DNA from: an uncultured Nitrospira sp.
GTDB lineage: Bacteria; Nitrospirota; Nitrospiria; Nitrospirales; Nitrospiraceae
DNA length: 64,000 nucleotides
Assembly: GCA_902500745.1 (NCBI GenBank)
Contig: CABVRS010000004.1
Location: 1-64,000 of the forward strand
Direction: 5' to 3'
Position 1 is the stretch's first letter, and each line of letters starts with the position of its first letter. The position numbers were made by a program, and so were the translations under genes. Under the pieces are notes generated by a model. That model had not been told where the DNA came from. It was given only the letters and a program-made list of their open reading frames with translations, and searched no databases. Below are positions 27,249-36,021 of the stretch, piece by piece.

Positions 27249-27752
27249 ATGGACCAGACAGACAATCTGCATTGGTATGCCCTACGTACGAAGTCTCGTC
27301 ATGAAAAATTGGTAAGGGATCAGCTTGAAAAACAGGGAATTGAGCCGTTGCTTCCGACAGTCAAGCGGTTGAGTCAATGGAAGGACCGAAAGAAGGAAAT
27401 CGAGGTCCCGTTGTTTTCCGGGTATTGTTTCGTTCGATTCTCTCAGCAGAAAAAGACACCAGTACAGAAAATCACGGGTGTCGTAGGAATCGTCGGCAGC
27501 GGAAGCCGACCTGAACCGATTCCGGAGCAAGAAATCGATGCGTTGCACCGCCTCATGGACAGCGTTCTTCCGTATGATCCGCACCCCTACCTCCATGAAG
27601 GAATGAACGTGGAAGTTGTTCGTGGCCCCTTGCAAGGAGTGCATGGAATTCTGCTGCGGAAGGAAAAACGGCATCGACTGGTATTGGGCGTTCGACTCAT
27701 TCAACAAGCCGCGGCGGTGGAGATCGATGTTAATGATGTGGTGCCGGTGTGA
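27249..27752 (+). CDS. NusG-like transcription antiterminator (UpxY/RfaH type)
   Basis: Specialised NusG paralogue of 167 residues, expected to bind RNA polymerase and let it read through long polysaccharide operons. The NGN domain begins WYALRTKSRHEKLVRDQL, followed by LLPTVKRLSQWKDRKKEIEVPLFSGYCFVRF, the pattern of UpxY/RfaH proteins. The C-terminal KOW-like segment is MNVEVVRGPLQGVHGILL. Its place right before the first exporter genes fits an operon-specific role. I see no E. coli-type ops element in the 190 bases downstream, so the recruitment signal, if any, is different. The N-terminal codons lie in the repeat that flanks the previous gene. Confidence 0.9.
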   Translation: MDQTDNLHWYALRTKSRHEKLVRDQLEKQGIEPLLPTVKRLSQWKDRKKEIEVPLFSGYCFVRFSQQKKTPVQKITGVVGIVGSGSRPEPIPEQEIDALHRLMDSVLPYDPHPYLHEGMNVEVVRGPLQGVHGILLRKEKRHRLVLGVRLIQQAAAVEIDVNDVVPV

Positions 27753-27779
27753 AGAACTCCATGACTCTGAGGAGCGACG

Positions 27780-27953
27780 TTGAAAGAAGCAGTTGAGGAA
27801 TTGGTAGGCGAACTCTCACGGCTATTCCAAAGGGATGGAGCAGTCCCAGCTACCCATAATTGCTATCATTCTGCACCTCTCAAAGGAGCGCTCTCCTCGT
27901 ATTCCCCTTCAATGAGAGAAAGGACACAGCAAGCCCTACCAAATGCAAACTGA
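27780..27953 (+). CDS. Small ORF (57 aa) between antiterminator and first exporter
   Basis: Unrecognised small ORF starting with TTG 27780. It has GAGGAG at 27769-27774, ideally spaced. The N-terminus (LKEAVEELVGELSRLFQRDG) looks like an amphipathic helix; the rest is polar and without family resemblance. It ends 11 bases inside the wzm gene, a coupling arrangement. It could be a small regulator paired with the antiterminator, as UpxZ is with UpxY in Bacteroides, or simply a leader peptide. Weak codon evidence. Confidence 0.35.
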   Translation: MKEAVEELVGELSRLFQRDGAVPATHNCYHSAPLKGALSSYSPSMRERTQQALPNAN

Positions 27954-28767
27954 TGAGCTGATCATTGAGGCAGATAGTACAGAGCGCCACTATTGGAAAG
28001 ACCTGTGGCGATACCGAGAACTGTTCTATTTTTTGGCTTGGCGGGACGTTCTGGTTCGGTACAAGCAGACTGCCATCGGAATCGCGTGGGCCCTGATTCG
28101 CCCATTACTAATTACCGTCGCTTTTGTATTCGTCTTCGGCAAATTGGCCAAGCTACCTTCCGATGGCGTGCCCTATCCCATTTTGGTGTTTGCCGCCCTG
28201 CTACCCTGGCAGTTTTTTGCCAATGCCTTTGCCGAAGCGGGCAACAGCTTGATCGCCAATGCGAATATGATTTCTAAGGTGTATTTCCCCCGGTTGGTCG
28301 TTCCTGCCAGCGCGGTGATTGTGTGCCTCGTGGATGTTCTGATATCAGGCGTATTGTTGATCGGGTTGATGCTCTGGTACGGCATGGTCCCGGATTGGAG
28401 GATCGTGACTCTGCCTCTGTTTCTGGCCCATGCAGTCGTGGCTGCCATGGGGACCGGTCTATGGATTGCGGCACTGAATGTTCAATACCGGGATTTCCGC
28501 TATATCATCCCCTTCGTCGTCCAATTCGGATTGTATGTCTCGCCGGTCGGATTCAGCAGTGCCATTGTCCCAGATCAGTGGCGATTATTGTATTCCCTGA
28601 ATCCGATGGTGGGAGTGATCGATGGATTTCGCTGGGCGATCCTGGGTGGAGAGAACCATTTGTACTGGCCCGGCATGGCGCTCTCCCTGGCGCTGGTGTT
28701 GGTGATTGCGATCACCGGTGTTTGGTACTTCCGGAAGATGGAAAAAAGCTTTGCGGACGTGATCTGA
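27943..28767 (+). CDS. wzm: ABC-2 type polysaccharide export permease (Wzm-like), first copy
   Basis: Membrane subunit of an ABC exporter for a lipid-linked glycan. The 274 residues have the Wzm/TagG order: cytoplasmic start with LFYFLAWRDVLVRYKQTAIGIAWALIRPLL near 29-58, six membrane segments, and the C-terminal GVWYFRKMEKSFADVI typical of these permeases. It pairs with the ATPase that follows (TGATG overlap). With no Wzx flippase in view, export through this pair is the likely route for one of the island's glycans. Confidence 0.93.
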   Translation: MQTDELIIEADSTERHYWKDLWRYRELFYFLAWRDVLVRYKQTAIGIAWALIRPLLITVAFVFVFGKLAKLPSDGVPYPILVFAALLPWQFFANAFAEAGNSLIANANMISKVYFPRLVVPASAVIVCLVDVLISGVLLIGLMLWYGMVPDWRIVTLPLFLAHAVVAAMGTGLWIAALNVQYRDFRYIIPFVVQFGLYVSPVGFSSAIVPDQWRLLYSLNPMVGVIDGFRWAILGGENHLYWPGMALSLALVLVIAITGVWYFRKMEKSFADVI

Positions 28768-30035
28768 TGGCCGTTGCCATAGCCGTCGAAAATCTGTCGA
28801 AGAAATACATCATCAGCCATCAACCGCGCGAACGTTACACGGCGCTGCGGGATGTGCTGACTAACGGGGCAAAGCGTTTTGCGAAGAAGCTGGCCCATCC
28901 TTTTGCCCGACCGGAAGACGATGCGACACAGGAAACCTTCTGGGCGCTCAAGGATATCAATTTCCACATCCAGCAAGGGGATCGGGTCGGAATCATCGGT
29001 CGGAACGGTGCAGGCAAATCGACCCTGCTGAAGATTCTGAGTCGTATCACCGCGCCGACATCCGGTCGGATCAAAATTCGAGGCCGCGTGTCCAGCCTGC
29101 TGGAAGTGGGCACGGGTTTTCATCCGGAGCTGACCGGGCGAGAAAATATTTATCTCAACGGTGCCATACTCGGTATGGGTAACGCCGAGATCGTCCGTAA
29201 GTTCGACGAAATCGTCGCTTTCGCTGAAGTCGAACAATTCCTTGATACACCCGTTAAACGATACTCCAGCGGCATGTATGTCCGGCTCGCTTTCGCCGTG
29301 GCTGCGCATCTGGAACCGGAAATTCTCATCGTAGATGAAGTGTTGGCCGTCGGCGACGCGCAGTTTCAGAAGAAGTGTCTAGGCAAGATGGAGGATGTAG
29401 GCAGAGAAGGCCGGACCGTGCTGTTTGTGAGCCATAACATGGGGGTCATCTCCCAGCTCTGTCCGACGTGCGTCTGGCTGGAAAAAGGACGTATCAGGGA
29501 CATTGGACAAACTGAGTCGGTTGTGAATGCTTATATGCTGAACGGAGTAGCCAGCCTTAACGGGGAGATGGCATTCCCGGACGATCTGAAGAAAGCGGCC
29601 CAATTGAAGAATATTTCTCTGCTGGATCGTAACGGAAATGTTGCCCAGAAATTCGATTGCGATAATCCGATCCATATCAAGTTTGAGATAGAGATTCGCA
29701 AGCAACTGCCAGGTTTGTATGGGTATCTTGCGATTTTCAAGCCAGACGGTACGCACGTGCTAGAGTCGGACAGTTTCGATGCCATGACCGTCAACCCCCT
29801 GGATAACCTGCCCATCGGCATCAACACCTTCAAGGTGACCATGCCGCCAAGAATTTTGGGACATGGGGAGTACGTGATTTACTTTTCTATGGCCTGCCCC
29901 TCAGCGGACAATTTTAATGTGGATGTGCCAGGCATTGTCTGTGGCTTCACCTTGGATGACTTCAGCTCGAAACGGGGCAATCAGAGGCTCGGGTTTTTCA
30001 GTACCTTGCTAGTATGGAGTAAACCTGAACGTTAA
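28767..30035 (+). CDS. wzt: ABC polysaccharide export ATPase (Wzt-like) with C-terminal extension, first copy
   Basis: ATPase partner of the preceding permease, 422 residues from ATG 28767, whose A is the last base of the wzm stop. The frame is open 148 codons upstream, but that part lies antisense-free inside wzm and has no family match. Walker A GRNGAGKST is at 78-86, the signature YSSGMYVRLAFAVAAH near 170, Walker B EILIVDEVLAVGD near 190, and the switch His in FVSHNM. Residues from about 265 form a beta-rich Wzt-C-type domain (IHIKFEIEI, YLAIFKPDG), which in known systems binds the finished end of the O-chain. pseB follows after 16 bases. Confidence 0.93.
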   Translation: MAVAIAVENLSKKYIISHQPRERYTALRDVLTNGAKRFAKKLAHPFARPEDDATQETFWALKDINFHIQQGDRVGIIGRNGAGKSTLLKILSRITAPTSGRIKIRGRVSSLLEVGTGFHPELTGRENIYLNGAILGMGNAEIVRKFDEIVAFAEVEQFLDTPVKRYSSGMYVRLAFAVAAHLEPEILIVDEVLAVGDAQFQKKCLGKMEDVGREGRTVLFVSHNMGVISQLCPTCVWLEKGRIRDIGQTESVVNAYMLNGVASLNGEMAFPDDLKKAAQLKNISLLDRNGNVAQKFDCDNPIHIKFEIEIRKQLPGLYGYLAIFKPDGTHVLESDSFDAMTVNPLDNLPIGINTFKVTMPPRILGHGEYVIYFSMACPSADNFNVDVPGIVCGFTLDDFSSKRGNQRLGFFSTLLVWSKPER

Positions 30036-30051
30036 ACATCAGGGGCCCAGT

Positions 30052-31050
30052 ATGTTGGGAAATTCATCGATCCTCATCACCGGCGGTACCGGATCTTTTG
30101 GCCACACCTTCGTGCCTATGACGCTGGCGAAATACAATCCACGCCGTTTGGTCATATATTCGCGCGATGAAATGAAGCAATGGGAAATGGCCAAACTCTT
30201 TACCAGTGACCCACGCGTTCGCTTCTTTATCGGTGATGTGCGTGACAAGGATCGTCTGTCCCGTGCGCTTGATGGTATCGATTATGTAGTTCACGCAGCT
30301 GCAACCAAAATCGTTCCTACCGCCGAGTACAACCCATTCGAGTGTGTCAAAACCAATGTGATCGGCGCAATGAATTTGATTGATGCATGTATAGATCGAG
30401 GTGTCAAACGAGTCGTTGCACTCTCGACAGACAAAGCGAGTAGTCCAGCCAATCTCTATGGTGCAACAAAACTTGCGTCCGACAAACTATTTGTTGCAGG
30501 GAACTCTTATGCGGGGGCACAGGGGACGCGCTTTGGTGTGGTGCGCTATGGCAATGTAATGGGGTCACGCGGCTCCGTTATCCCATTTTTTCTCTCCATT
30601 GCAGGCGAAGGCAAGCTGCCTATTACGGATAGTCGCATGACCCGCTTCATGATCACCTTAACGCTGGGCGTCGAGTTGGTTTGGCATGCCGTTGAAGACA
30701 TGGTGGGCGGAGAAATTTACGTCAAAAAAATTCCTTCAATGAAAGTAACCGATATCGCACGTGCCTGTGTACCTGGTGCCAAACACGAGATCGTTGGAAT
30801 CCGTCCCGGTGAGAAGCTGCACGAGCAGATGATCGGTACGGAAGATGCTCCTTACACCTACGAGTACACCGAGCATTTCAAAATATTACCTGCCATACAT
30901 AGCTGGAGCGATGACCCGCACCGTATCAAGAATGGCAAGAGAGTCTCCGAGGATTTTACCTACTGTTCGGACAACAATGCCGAGTGGATGAGCGTTGAAA
31001 CGCTGCAAGCGTGGATTGCACAAAACCGTGAAATAGTCGGCAAGATATGA
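30052..31050 (+). CDS. pseB: UDP-GlcNAc 4,6-dehydratase (inverting) PseB
   Basis: First enzyme of pseudaminic acid synthesis: converts UDP-GlcNAc to the 4-keto-6-deoxy-L-arabino sugar. The 332 residues show the SDR nucleotide motif TGGTGSFGHTF at 10-20, the FlaA1-type RDEMKQWEM segment, and the catalytic STDKASSPANLYGATK near 125-140 with Tyr and Lys. MIGTEDAPYTYEY near the C-terminus is a PseB marker. The last four bases overlap pseC (ATGA). Confidence 0.95.
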   Translation: MLGNSSILITGGTGSFGHTFVPMTLAKYNPRRLVIYSRDEMKQWEMAKLFTSDPRVRFFIGDVRDKDRLSRALDGIDYVVHAAATKIVPTAEYNPFECVKTNVIGAMNLIDACIDRGVKRVVALSTDKASSPANLYGATKLASDKLFVAGNSYAGAQGTRFGVVRYGNVMGSRGSVIPFFLSIAGEGKLPITDSRMTRFMITLTLGVELVWHAVEDMVGGEIYVKKIPSMKVTDIARACVPGAKHEIVGIRPGEKLHEQMIGTEDAPYTYEYTEHFKILPAIHSWSDDPHRIKNGKRVSEDFTYCSDNNAEWMSVETLQAWIAQNREIVGKI

Positions 31051-32219
31051 CGGCAATGATCCCTTATGGGCGGCAAGATATTTCCGAGTCCGATATCGAT
31101 CAAGTCGTCCAGGTATTGCGGTCTGATTATCTGACCCAGGGTCCAATCGTTCCACGATTTGAGGAGGAGGTGGCTCGTTATTGTGGGGCGAAGCACGCCG
31201 TCGCCACCAATAGCGCAACGGCGGCACTTCATGTGGCGTGTCTGGCATTGAGGGTGGGGCCTGGTGACAGTGTCTGGACGAGTCCTACGACTTTTGTTGC
31301 GAGTGCGAACTGTGCTCTGTATTGCGGTGCCCAGGTCGATTTTGTGGATATTGATCCTTATACGTACAACATGAGCGTTCCGTGTCTTACAAAGAAGCTA
31401 GTGAGAGCAAGGATCGACGGAACGCTACCAAAGGTGGTGATTCCCGTTCACCTATGTGGTCAGAGTTGCGACATGGAGGCTATCCATTCCCTTGCTCAGG
31501 AATATGGGTTTCGTATTGTTGAGGATGCGTCTCACGCTATCGGGGGCAAGTATAGAGGCCAGCCAGTCGGCAATTGTCGCTTCAGCGATGTTACGGTGTT
31601 CAGTTTTCATCCCGTAAAAGTCATTACGACGGGCGAGGGCGGCATGGCGCTCACGAATGACCCGCTTTTGGCTCGTAGCATGCAGCAATATCGCAGTCAT
31701 GGTGTGACGAATGATTCGAGTGAGATGAAACCGCGTCCAGAAGATGAGATCTGGAACTATCAGCAGATTCGGATCGGCTATAACTATCGAATGACGGATA
31801 TTCTAGCAGCGCTCGGGGTGAGCCAACTTTCACGCTTGAATGAGTTTGTCTGTGTTCGCCATGCCATTGCTGATTATTATGACCGAGCGTTGGCGGACTT
31901 TCCCCTGACAATCCCTGGGCAGCATCCCGACGCCTACTCCAGCTATCACTTGTACCCGATCCGCGTCACCGCGAAGCGATGCGGGAAGACACAGCAACAA
32001 ATTTATCGGGGGCTGCATGCGGCAGGTGTCCTGGTGAACCTGCACTACATTCCGGTCTATCGACAGCCTTTCTACGAACAAATGGGATTCGGTGCCGGCT
32101 ATTGCCCTGAAGCGGAGCGCTACTACAAGGAGACACTCAGTTTGCCCATGTTCCCATCGCTGTCATGTCAGCAGCAGCAACGAGTCGTGAGTGCGTTGGC
32201 CGAAGTGCTTTCCCTATGA
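31047..32219 (+). CDS. pseC: UDP-4-keto sugar aminotransferase PseC
   Basis: PLP-dependent transaminase that puts an amino group at C4 of the PseB product to give UDP-4-amino-4,6-dideoxy-AltNAc. The 390 residues have the DegT/DnrJ fold: IPYGRQDISESDIDQVV at the start, ATNSATAALHVACLAL near 53-68 for phosphate binding, and the Schiff-base Lys in FSFHPVKVITTGEGG near 190. EDASHAIGGKYRG supplies the Asp that holds the PLP nitrogen. ATGA overlaps on both sides tie it to pseB and pseF. Confidence 0.95.
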   Translation: MTAMIPYGRQDISESDIDQVVQVLRSDYLTQGPIVPRFEEEVARYCGAKHAVATNSATAALHVACLALRVGPGDSVWTSPTTFVASANCALYCGAQVDFVDIDPYTYNMSVPCLTKKLVRARIDGTLPKVVIPVHLCGQSCDMEAIHSLAQEYGFRIVEDASHAIGGKYRGQPVGNCRFSDVTVFSFHPVKVITTGEGGMALTNDPLLARSMQQYRSHGVTNDSSEMKPRPEDEIWNYQQIRIGYNYRMTDILAALGVSQLSRLNEFVCVRHAIADYYDRALADFPLTIPGQHPDAYSSYHLYPIRVTAKRCGKTQQQIYRGLHAAGVLVNLHYIPVYRQPFYEQMGFGAGYCPEAERYYKETLSLPMFPSLSCQQQQRVVSALAEVLSL

Positions 32220-32908
32220 ATATTGCCGTCATTCCTGCGAGAGGGGGTAGTAAGCGAATTCCGCGCAAGAATATCAGGCTTTTTGCAGGAAAGCCCATGA
32301 TTGCCTATGCCATAGAGGCCGCCACACAGTGCGGGCTGTTCGCCCATGTGGTCGTTTCGACCGATGATGAGGAAATCGCCGCAACTGCCAGGGCATTAGG
32401 GGCGGAAACTCCATTTTCACGACCTCTCCATCTGGCCGACGACCATACCCCGACCGTACCTGTGATTGCTCATGCTGTCACGGCCTGTGACAATTTGGGG
32501 TGGCGATTCGACCATGTCTGTTGTATCTATCCGGGCGTCCCATTCATCCAGCAGGACGATGTGAAATCAGCTCTGAACTTGTTGCAGAACATAGCTTCGG
32601 CAGAGTACAGCTTCCCCATCACCAAATTTCCTTCGGCCATTCAACGAGCGCTCCGGCGTATGGAATCGGGACGTATCGCTTCCTTTCATCCAGAACATGA
32701 GTTGACGAGAACTCAGGATCTGGAGCCCGCGTACTATGATGCGGGGCAGTTTTATTGGGGGCATAGATATGCGTGGTTGAATAATCCAAACATTCACAAT
32801 AGCGGTGTTGGCCTGGTGATTCCCAATTGGCGGGTTGTGGATATTGACACTCCGGAAGATTGGCGCCGCGCGGAAACGATTCACCGGACCTTTTTAAATC
32901 AACCTTGA
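32216..32908 (+). CDS. pseF: Pseudaminic acid cytidylyltransferase PseF
   Basis: Activates the nonulosonic acid with CTP, the last step before transfer. ATG 32216 overlaps the pseC stop (ATGA) and begins MNIAVIPARGGSKRIPRKN, the invariant CMP-sugar synthetase motif. STDDEEIAATARALGAETPF and the late DIDTPEDWRRAE are typical of the family. 230 residues is normal for PseF. The frame opens 17 codons earlier inside pseC, which is unlikely to be used. Confidence 0.95.
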   Translation: MNIAVIPARGGSKRIPRKNIRLFAGKPMIAYAIEAATQCGLFAHVVVSTDDEEIAATARALGAETPFSRPLHLADDHTPTVPVIAHAVTACDNLGWRFDHVCCIYPGVPFIQQDDVKSALNLLQNIASAEYSFPITKFPSAIQRALRRMESGRIASFHPEHELTRTQDLEPAYYDAGQFYWGHRYAWLNNPNIHNSGVGLVIPNWRVVDIDTPEDWRRAETIHRTFLNQP

Positions 32909-32924
32909 CGGATGGGTAACCGAA

Positions 32925-33557
32925 ATGAGCACACCTGATTATGCGACACCTCAGGAAAGTTTCTGGGCGGGGCAATTTGGTTCCGACTACATCGGTCGGA
33001 ACAACAGTGATCAGCTGCTGGCCTCCAACTTGAGCTTTTTTTCAAAAGCGCTCAAGCATGCAGGCAGGCTCTCCTCATGCATTGAATTCGGTGCCAACGT
33101 CGGGATGAATTTGAAAGCATTGCAACTGCTCTATCCCGGCATCGGACTGAGGGGAGTCGAGATCAACCCCGATGCAGCAAGATTGTTGAAAGCTCTTATC
33201 GGGGACGAGAATGTATATGAAGGGTCGATTTTTGATTGTTCGGTTGACCGTGGGGCCGATCTCAGCCTGATCAAGGGTGTCTTGATCCATATCAATCCGG
33301 AAATGCTACCCATCGTATATGAGAAGCTCTATCGTGCCTCCCAGCGGTTTATGCTTGTCTGCGAATACTACAATCCATCACCCGTGTCCGTTTCTTATCG
33401 CGGCCATGCAGAGCGATTATTCAAGCGGGATTTCGCCGGAGAACTGATGGATAAGTACCCCGACTTGTCTCTCATTGATTATGGCTTTACGTATCGTCGT
33501 GATCCTGCATTCCCACAAGACGATGCCACTTGGTTTTTGTTGGAAAAGAGGCACTGA
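32925..33557 (+). CDS. Pseudaminic acid biosynthesis-associated methyltransferase
   Basis: SAM-dependent methyltransferase of the small family regularly encoded in Pse clusters (TIGR03587-like). The 210 residues include QESFWAGQFGSDYIGRN at 11-27, the SAM motif I CIEFGANVGMNLKAL, and GVLIHINPEMLPIVYEKL, all characteristic. It probably methylates a Pse intermediate or the finished sugar; position unknown. ATG 32925 follows pseF by 16 bases. Confidence 0.88.
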   Translation: MSTPDYATPQESFWAGQFGSDYIGRNNSDQLLASNLSFFSKALKHAGRLSSCIEFGANVGMNLKALQLLYPGIGLRGVEINPDAARLLKALIGDENVYEGSIFDCSVDRGADLSLIKGVLIHINPEMLPIVYEKLYRASQRFMLVCEYYNPSPVSVSYRGHAERLFKRDFAGELMDKYPDLSLIDYGFTYRRDPAFPQDDATWFLLEKRH

Positions 33558-33653
33558 GTGCCGGGCATTGCGTTAGTGCTGTGAAGCTGCTCAGGTGAAA
33601 CTGTTGATGCGCGCAGCTGAATTCCCGTAATCCGCAGTCGTGCAAGTACTCAG

Positions 33654-34784
33654 ATGAAGATCACGATTCGTGTTGATGCATCGTATGCAATGGGCCATGG
33701 GCATGTCATGCGGTGCCTAACCTTGGCTGAAGCCTTTCGTAAACGTGGCGCTCAGGTGGTGTTTGTGTGTCGTGAACATGAAGGGCATTTGTGTGGCCGA
33801 ATTGAGGAACGGGGATTTTCCACCTTCCGGTTGCCGAAGATAAATATTCAATGCAACGACAGATCATCCTATGCGGCTTGGATTGGGGCTTCTTGGCAAG
33901 AGGATTTCGAACAAACACGTGCTGCTATCCAGGCCACGGGACAGCGATCTGACTGGCTAGTGGCCGATCATTATGGGCTCGATGAGAGGTGGGAGAGCAG
34001 CCTCCGCTCATGCGTCGCAAGGATTATGGTGATCGATGATTTGGCGGATAGGGTACACGACTGCGATTTGCTCCTCGATCAAAACCTGGTAGCACAAATG
34101 CAGCATCGTTACGCCAGCAAAGTACCGCTATCCTGTGCGTTGTTGTTAGGGCCAGAATACGCGCTGCTTCAGCCTCTCTATGCGGAGCTACACGATCGGG
34201 TACTTCCACGCGAAGGCCCAATCAGGCGTATTCTCATCTATTTTGGCGGGGCTGATAGTACGAATATGACAGGGCGAAGTCTCGCAGCATTCATTCACCT
34301 GAACCGACCGGACATCACTGTCGACGTGGTCTTTGCCGCCGACAGTCCTCATGCTACGAATATTCACAAGCAGGTAGCGGGTCATAGCAATATCCATATC
34401 CACAGCAATCTGCCGTCACTGGCACCGCTGATGGCAAAGGCTGATCTGGCGATTGGTGCCGGCGGGGCGACTAGCTGGGAGCGGCTCTGCTTGGGCCTGC
34501 CAAGCCTCGTTGTAACATTGGCAGAGAATCAACGGCCTGTTGCTCAATATTTACATGAGTCAGGTTTGATTCATTGGATAGGTGATGAGGGGCAGGTTGA
34601 TCAGCAAGCTATTGCCGCCACATTGGTGCGCGTTCTAAGCATGAATTCCCTCATTGATTGGTCACAGCAATGTTCGCGGATATGTAATGGGCAAGGGGCT
34701 TCCTTGACAATAAATGCTATGGAAATTGCAAGCGACAATATGGCGGGTGCGGGGCCATGTGCCGCCAATGCACCGCAGTCGTGA
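33654..34784 (+). CDS. pseG: UDP-2,4-diamino-type sugar hydrolase PseG
   Basis: Removes UDP from UDP-2,4-diacetamido-2,4,6-trideoxy-altropyranose to release the free sugar for PseI. GT-B-like fold without transfer activity. Markers are IRVDASYAMGHGHVMRCLTLA near 5-25 with the catalytic His region, VADHYGLDERWE, and IGAGGATSWERLCLGLPSLV near 262-281. The 376 residues are longer than Campylobacter PseG (about 274) but contain no GNAT acetyltransferase module that would stand in for PseH. A 96-base gap separates it from the methyltransferase before it. Confidence 0.92.
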   Translation: MKITIRVDASYAMGHGHVMRCLTLAEAFRKRGAQVVFVCREHEGHLCGRIEERGFSTFRLPKINIQCNDRSSYAAWIGASWQEDFEQTRAAIQATGQRSDWLVADHYGLDERWESSLRSCVARIMVIDDLADRVHDCDLLLDQNLVAQMQHRYASKVPLSCALLLGPEYALLQPLYAELHDRVLPREGPIRRILIYFGGADSTNMTGRSLAAFIHLNRPDITVDVVFAADSPHATNIHKQVAGHSNIHIHSNLPSLAPLMAKADLAIGAGGATSWERLCLGLPSLVVTLAENQRPVAQYLHESGLIHWIGDEGQVDQQAIAATLVRVLSMNSLIDWSQQCSRICNGQGASLTINAMEIASDNMAGAGPCAANAPQS

Positions 34785-34818
34785 TTGCTTTTCTCACAGT
34801 TGAAGAGGGAGAGTTTCC

Positions 34819-35709
34819 ATGGATGAGCGCCTCAAGCAACATGCCCTTGGTTTTTGGGAAATTATCAATAAGCCCAAGAAAGAAGAACTACAGCAGTACT
34901 ATGCCGACAAGTACTACCAGGAAGCTAAAGGTAGCTATGAGTTGGAGTACACGCAAGAGGAACTTTCATATTTTCGAGCCAAACTAGAACAGCGTATGGC
35001 TATTCTCAGCCGGTATTTTCCCCATGCGTGTAGCGGAAGGAGGCTGTTGGATGTTGGCTGCGGTGAAGGATATGCACTGGCATTTTTTCAGGAGCAAGGT
35101 TGGTCGGTCACTGGACTTGATTTCAGTGCCGCGGGTGTTCGGTCTAAAAATCCTGGCTGCCAAGATGATTTGGTGACGGGCGACATCTTTGCGCTTTTAG
35201 AAGCCAAAATATCGGCTGGAGAAACCTACGATGTGGTCTGGTCGCAAAATGTATTGGAACACGTGATTGATCCCCTTAATCTTTTGAAGTCACTACGGAC
35301 ATTGGTTTCACTTGACGGGATTGCTGTGATAACGGTGCCGAATGATTGCTCGATCACTCAGCGTGCAGCGTTGGACAAGCAGCATATCGACAACGCGTTT
35401 TGGGTGCTACCGCCTGACCATTTGAACTATTTTGACCGCAAAAGCCTCTCGAGAACTCTCACTGCAACGGGGTGGGAATGTCTAGAGGTCCTCGCGGACT
35501 TTCCAGTGGACTGGTTCCTTTTTCATCCAGGTTCGAATTACGTACGCGACAAATCTGTTGGCAAAGCTGTGCATAAAGCCCGTGTGCAAATTGAAAACGT
35601 TCTCCATCAACAGCCGATTGAGGATGTAGTCGAATTTTGGTCGTCTGCTGCCAAGCTGGGCATCGGGAGGAATATTACGGCTTTCTTACGTCGAGGCAAA
35701 GCGGGATAA
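34819..35709 (+). CDS. Class I SAM-dependent methyltransferase
   Basis: Second methyltransferase in the Pse cluster, 296 residues. SAM motif I is LLDVGCGEGYALAFF near 75-89 and WSQNVLEHVIDPLNLL follows at the acceptor-side strand. The C-terminal half has an LNYFDRKSLSRTL segment common in methyltransferases of surface-glycan loci. A GGGAG precedes ATG 34819. Base composition is a little more AT-rich than the core genes. The substrate is unknown; N- or O-methylation of the Pse-like sugar would fit the setting. Confidence 0.82.
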   Translation: MDERLKQHALGFWEIINKPKKEELQQYYADKYYQEAKGSYELEYTQEELSYFRAKLEQRMAILSRYFPHACSGRRLLDVGCGEGYALAFFQEQGWSVTGLDFSAAGVRSKNPGCQDDLVTGDIFALLEAKISAGETYDVVWSQNVLEHVIDPLNLLKSLRTLVSLDGIAVITVPNDCSITQRAALDKQHIDNAFWVLPPDHLNYFDRKSLSRTLTATGWECLEVLADFPVDWFLFHPGSNYVRDKSVGKAVHKARVQIENVLHQQPIEDVVEFWSSAAKLGIGRNITAFLRRGKAG

Positions 35710-35802
35710 ATTGGAGATGATAAAAAACCGTCTGGGTAAAGCTTCGCCTTGTCATTACAAACTTGCTTTGATGCCATCGTTTACCTTGGCGCGTAAGTTG
35801 TT

Positions 35803-36021
35803 TTGGTGGATGTGCCTGAGCCAGAGCTATTTGTCGAGAATGTATTATCGATTGGCCAAGTGATGCGTACGTATTGCGGAGTGTTCGTTTCGGGCGCGAC
35901 GCCTCTCATGGCGACTGGTTTGGAGGCTACGAGCCAGGTAATAGCTCCCTTGCCTGATTTGCCAGCGACGTGTTTTTTTCAAGCCGCATTGCTCGATCTG
36001 CGTGAAGAGGTCTGTCGTTGA
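35803..36021 (+). CDS. Small ORF of unknown function (72 aa), possible gene remnant
   Basis: I do not recognise it. TTG 35803 starts a 72-residue frame of mixed polar and hydrophobic composition. The stop overlaps the TTG of the metallophosphoesterase (TTGA), the same coupling used throughout this cluster, which is the main reason to list it. It lies in 308 bases otherwise without a gene (35710-36017) and could be the 3' end of a decayed gene. No ribosome site of note precedes it. Confidence 0.35.
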   Translation: MVDVPEPELFVENVLSIGQVMRTYCGVFVSGATPLMATGLEATSQVIAPLPDLPATCFFQAALLDLREEVCR

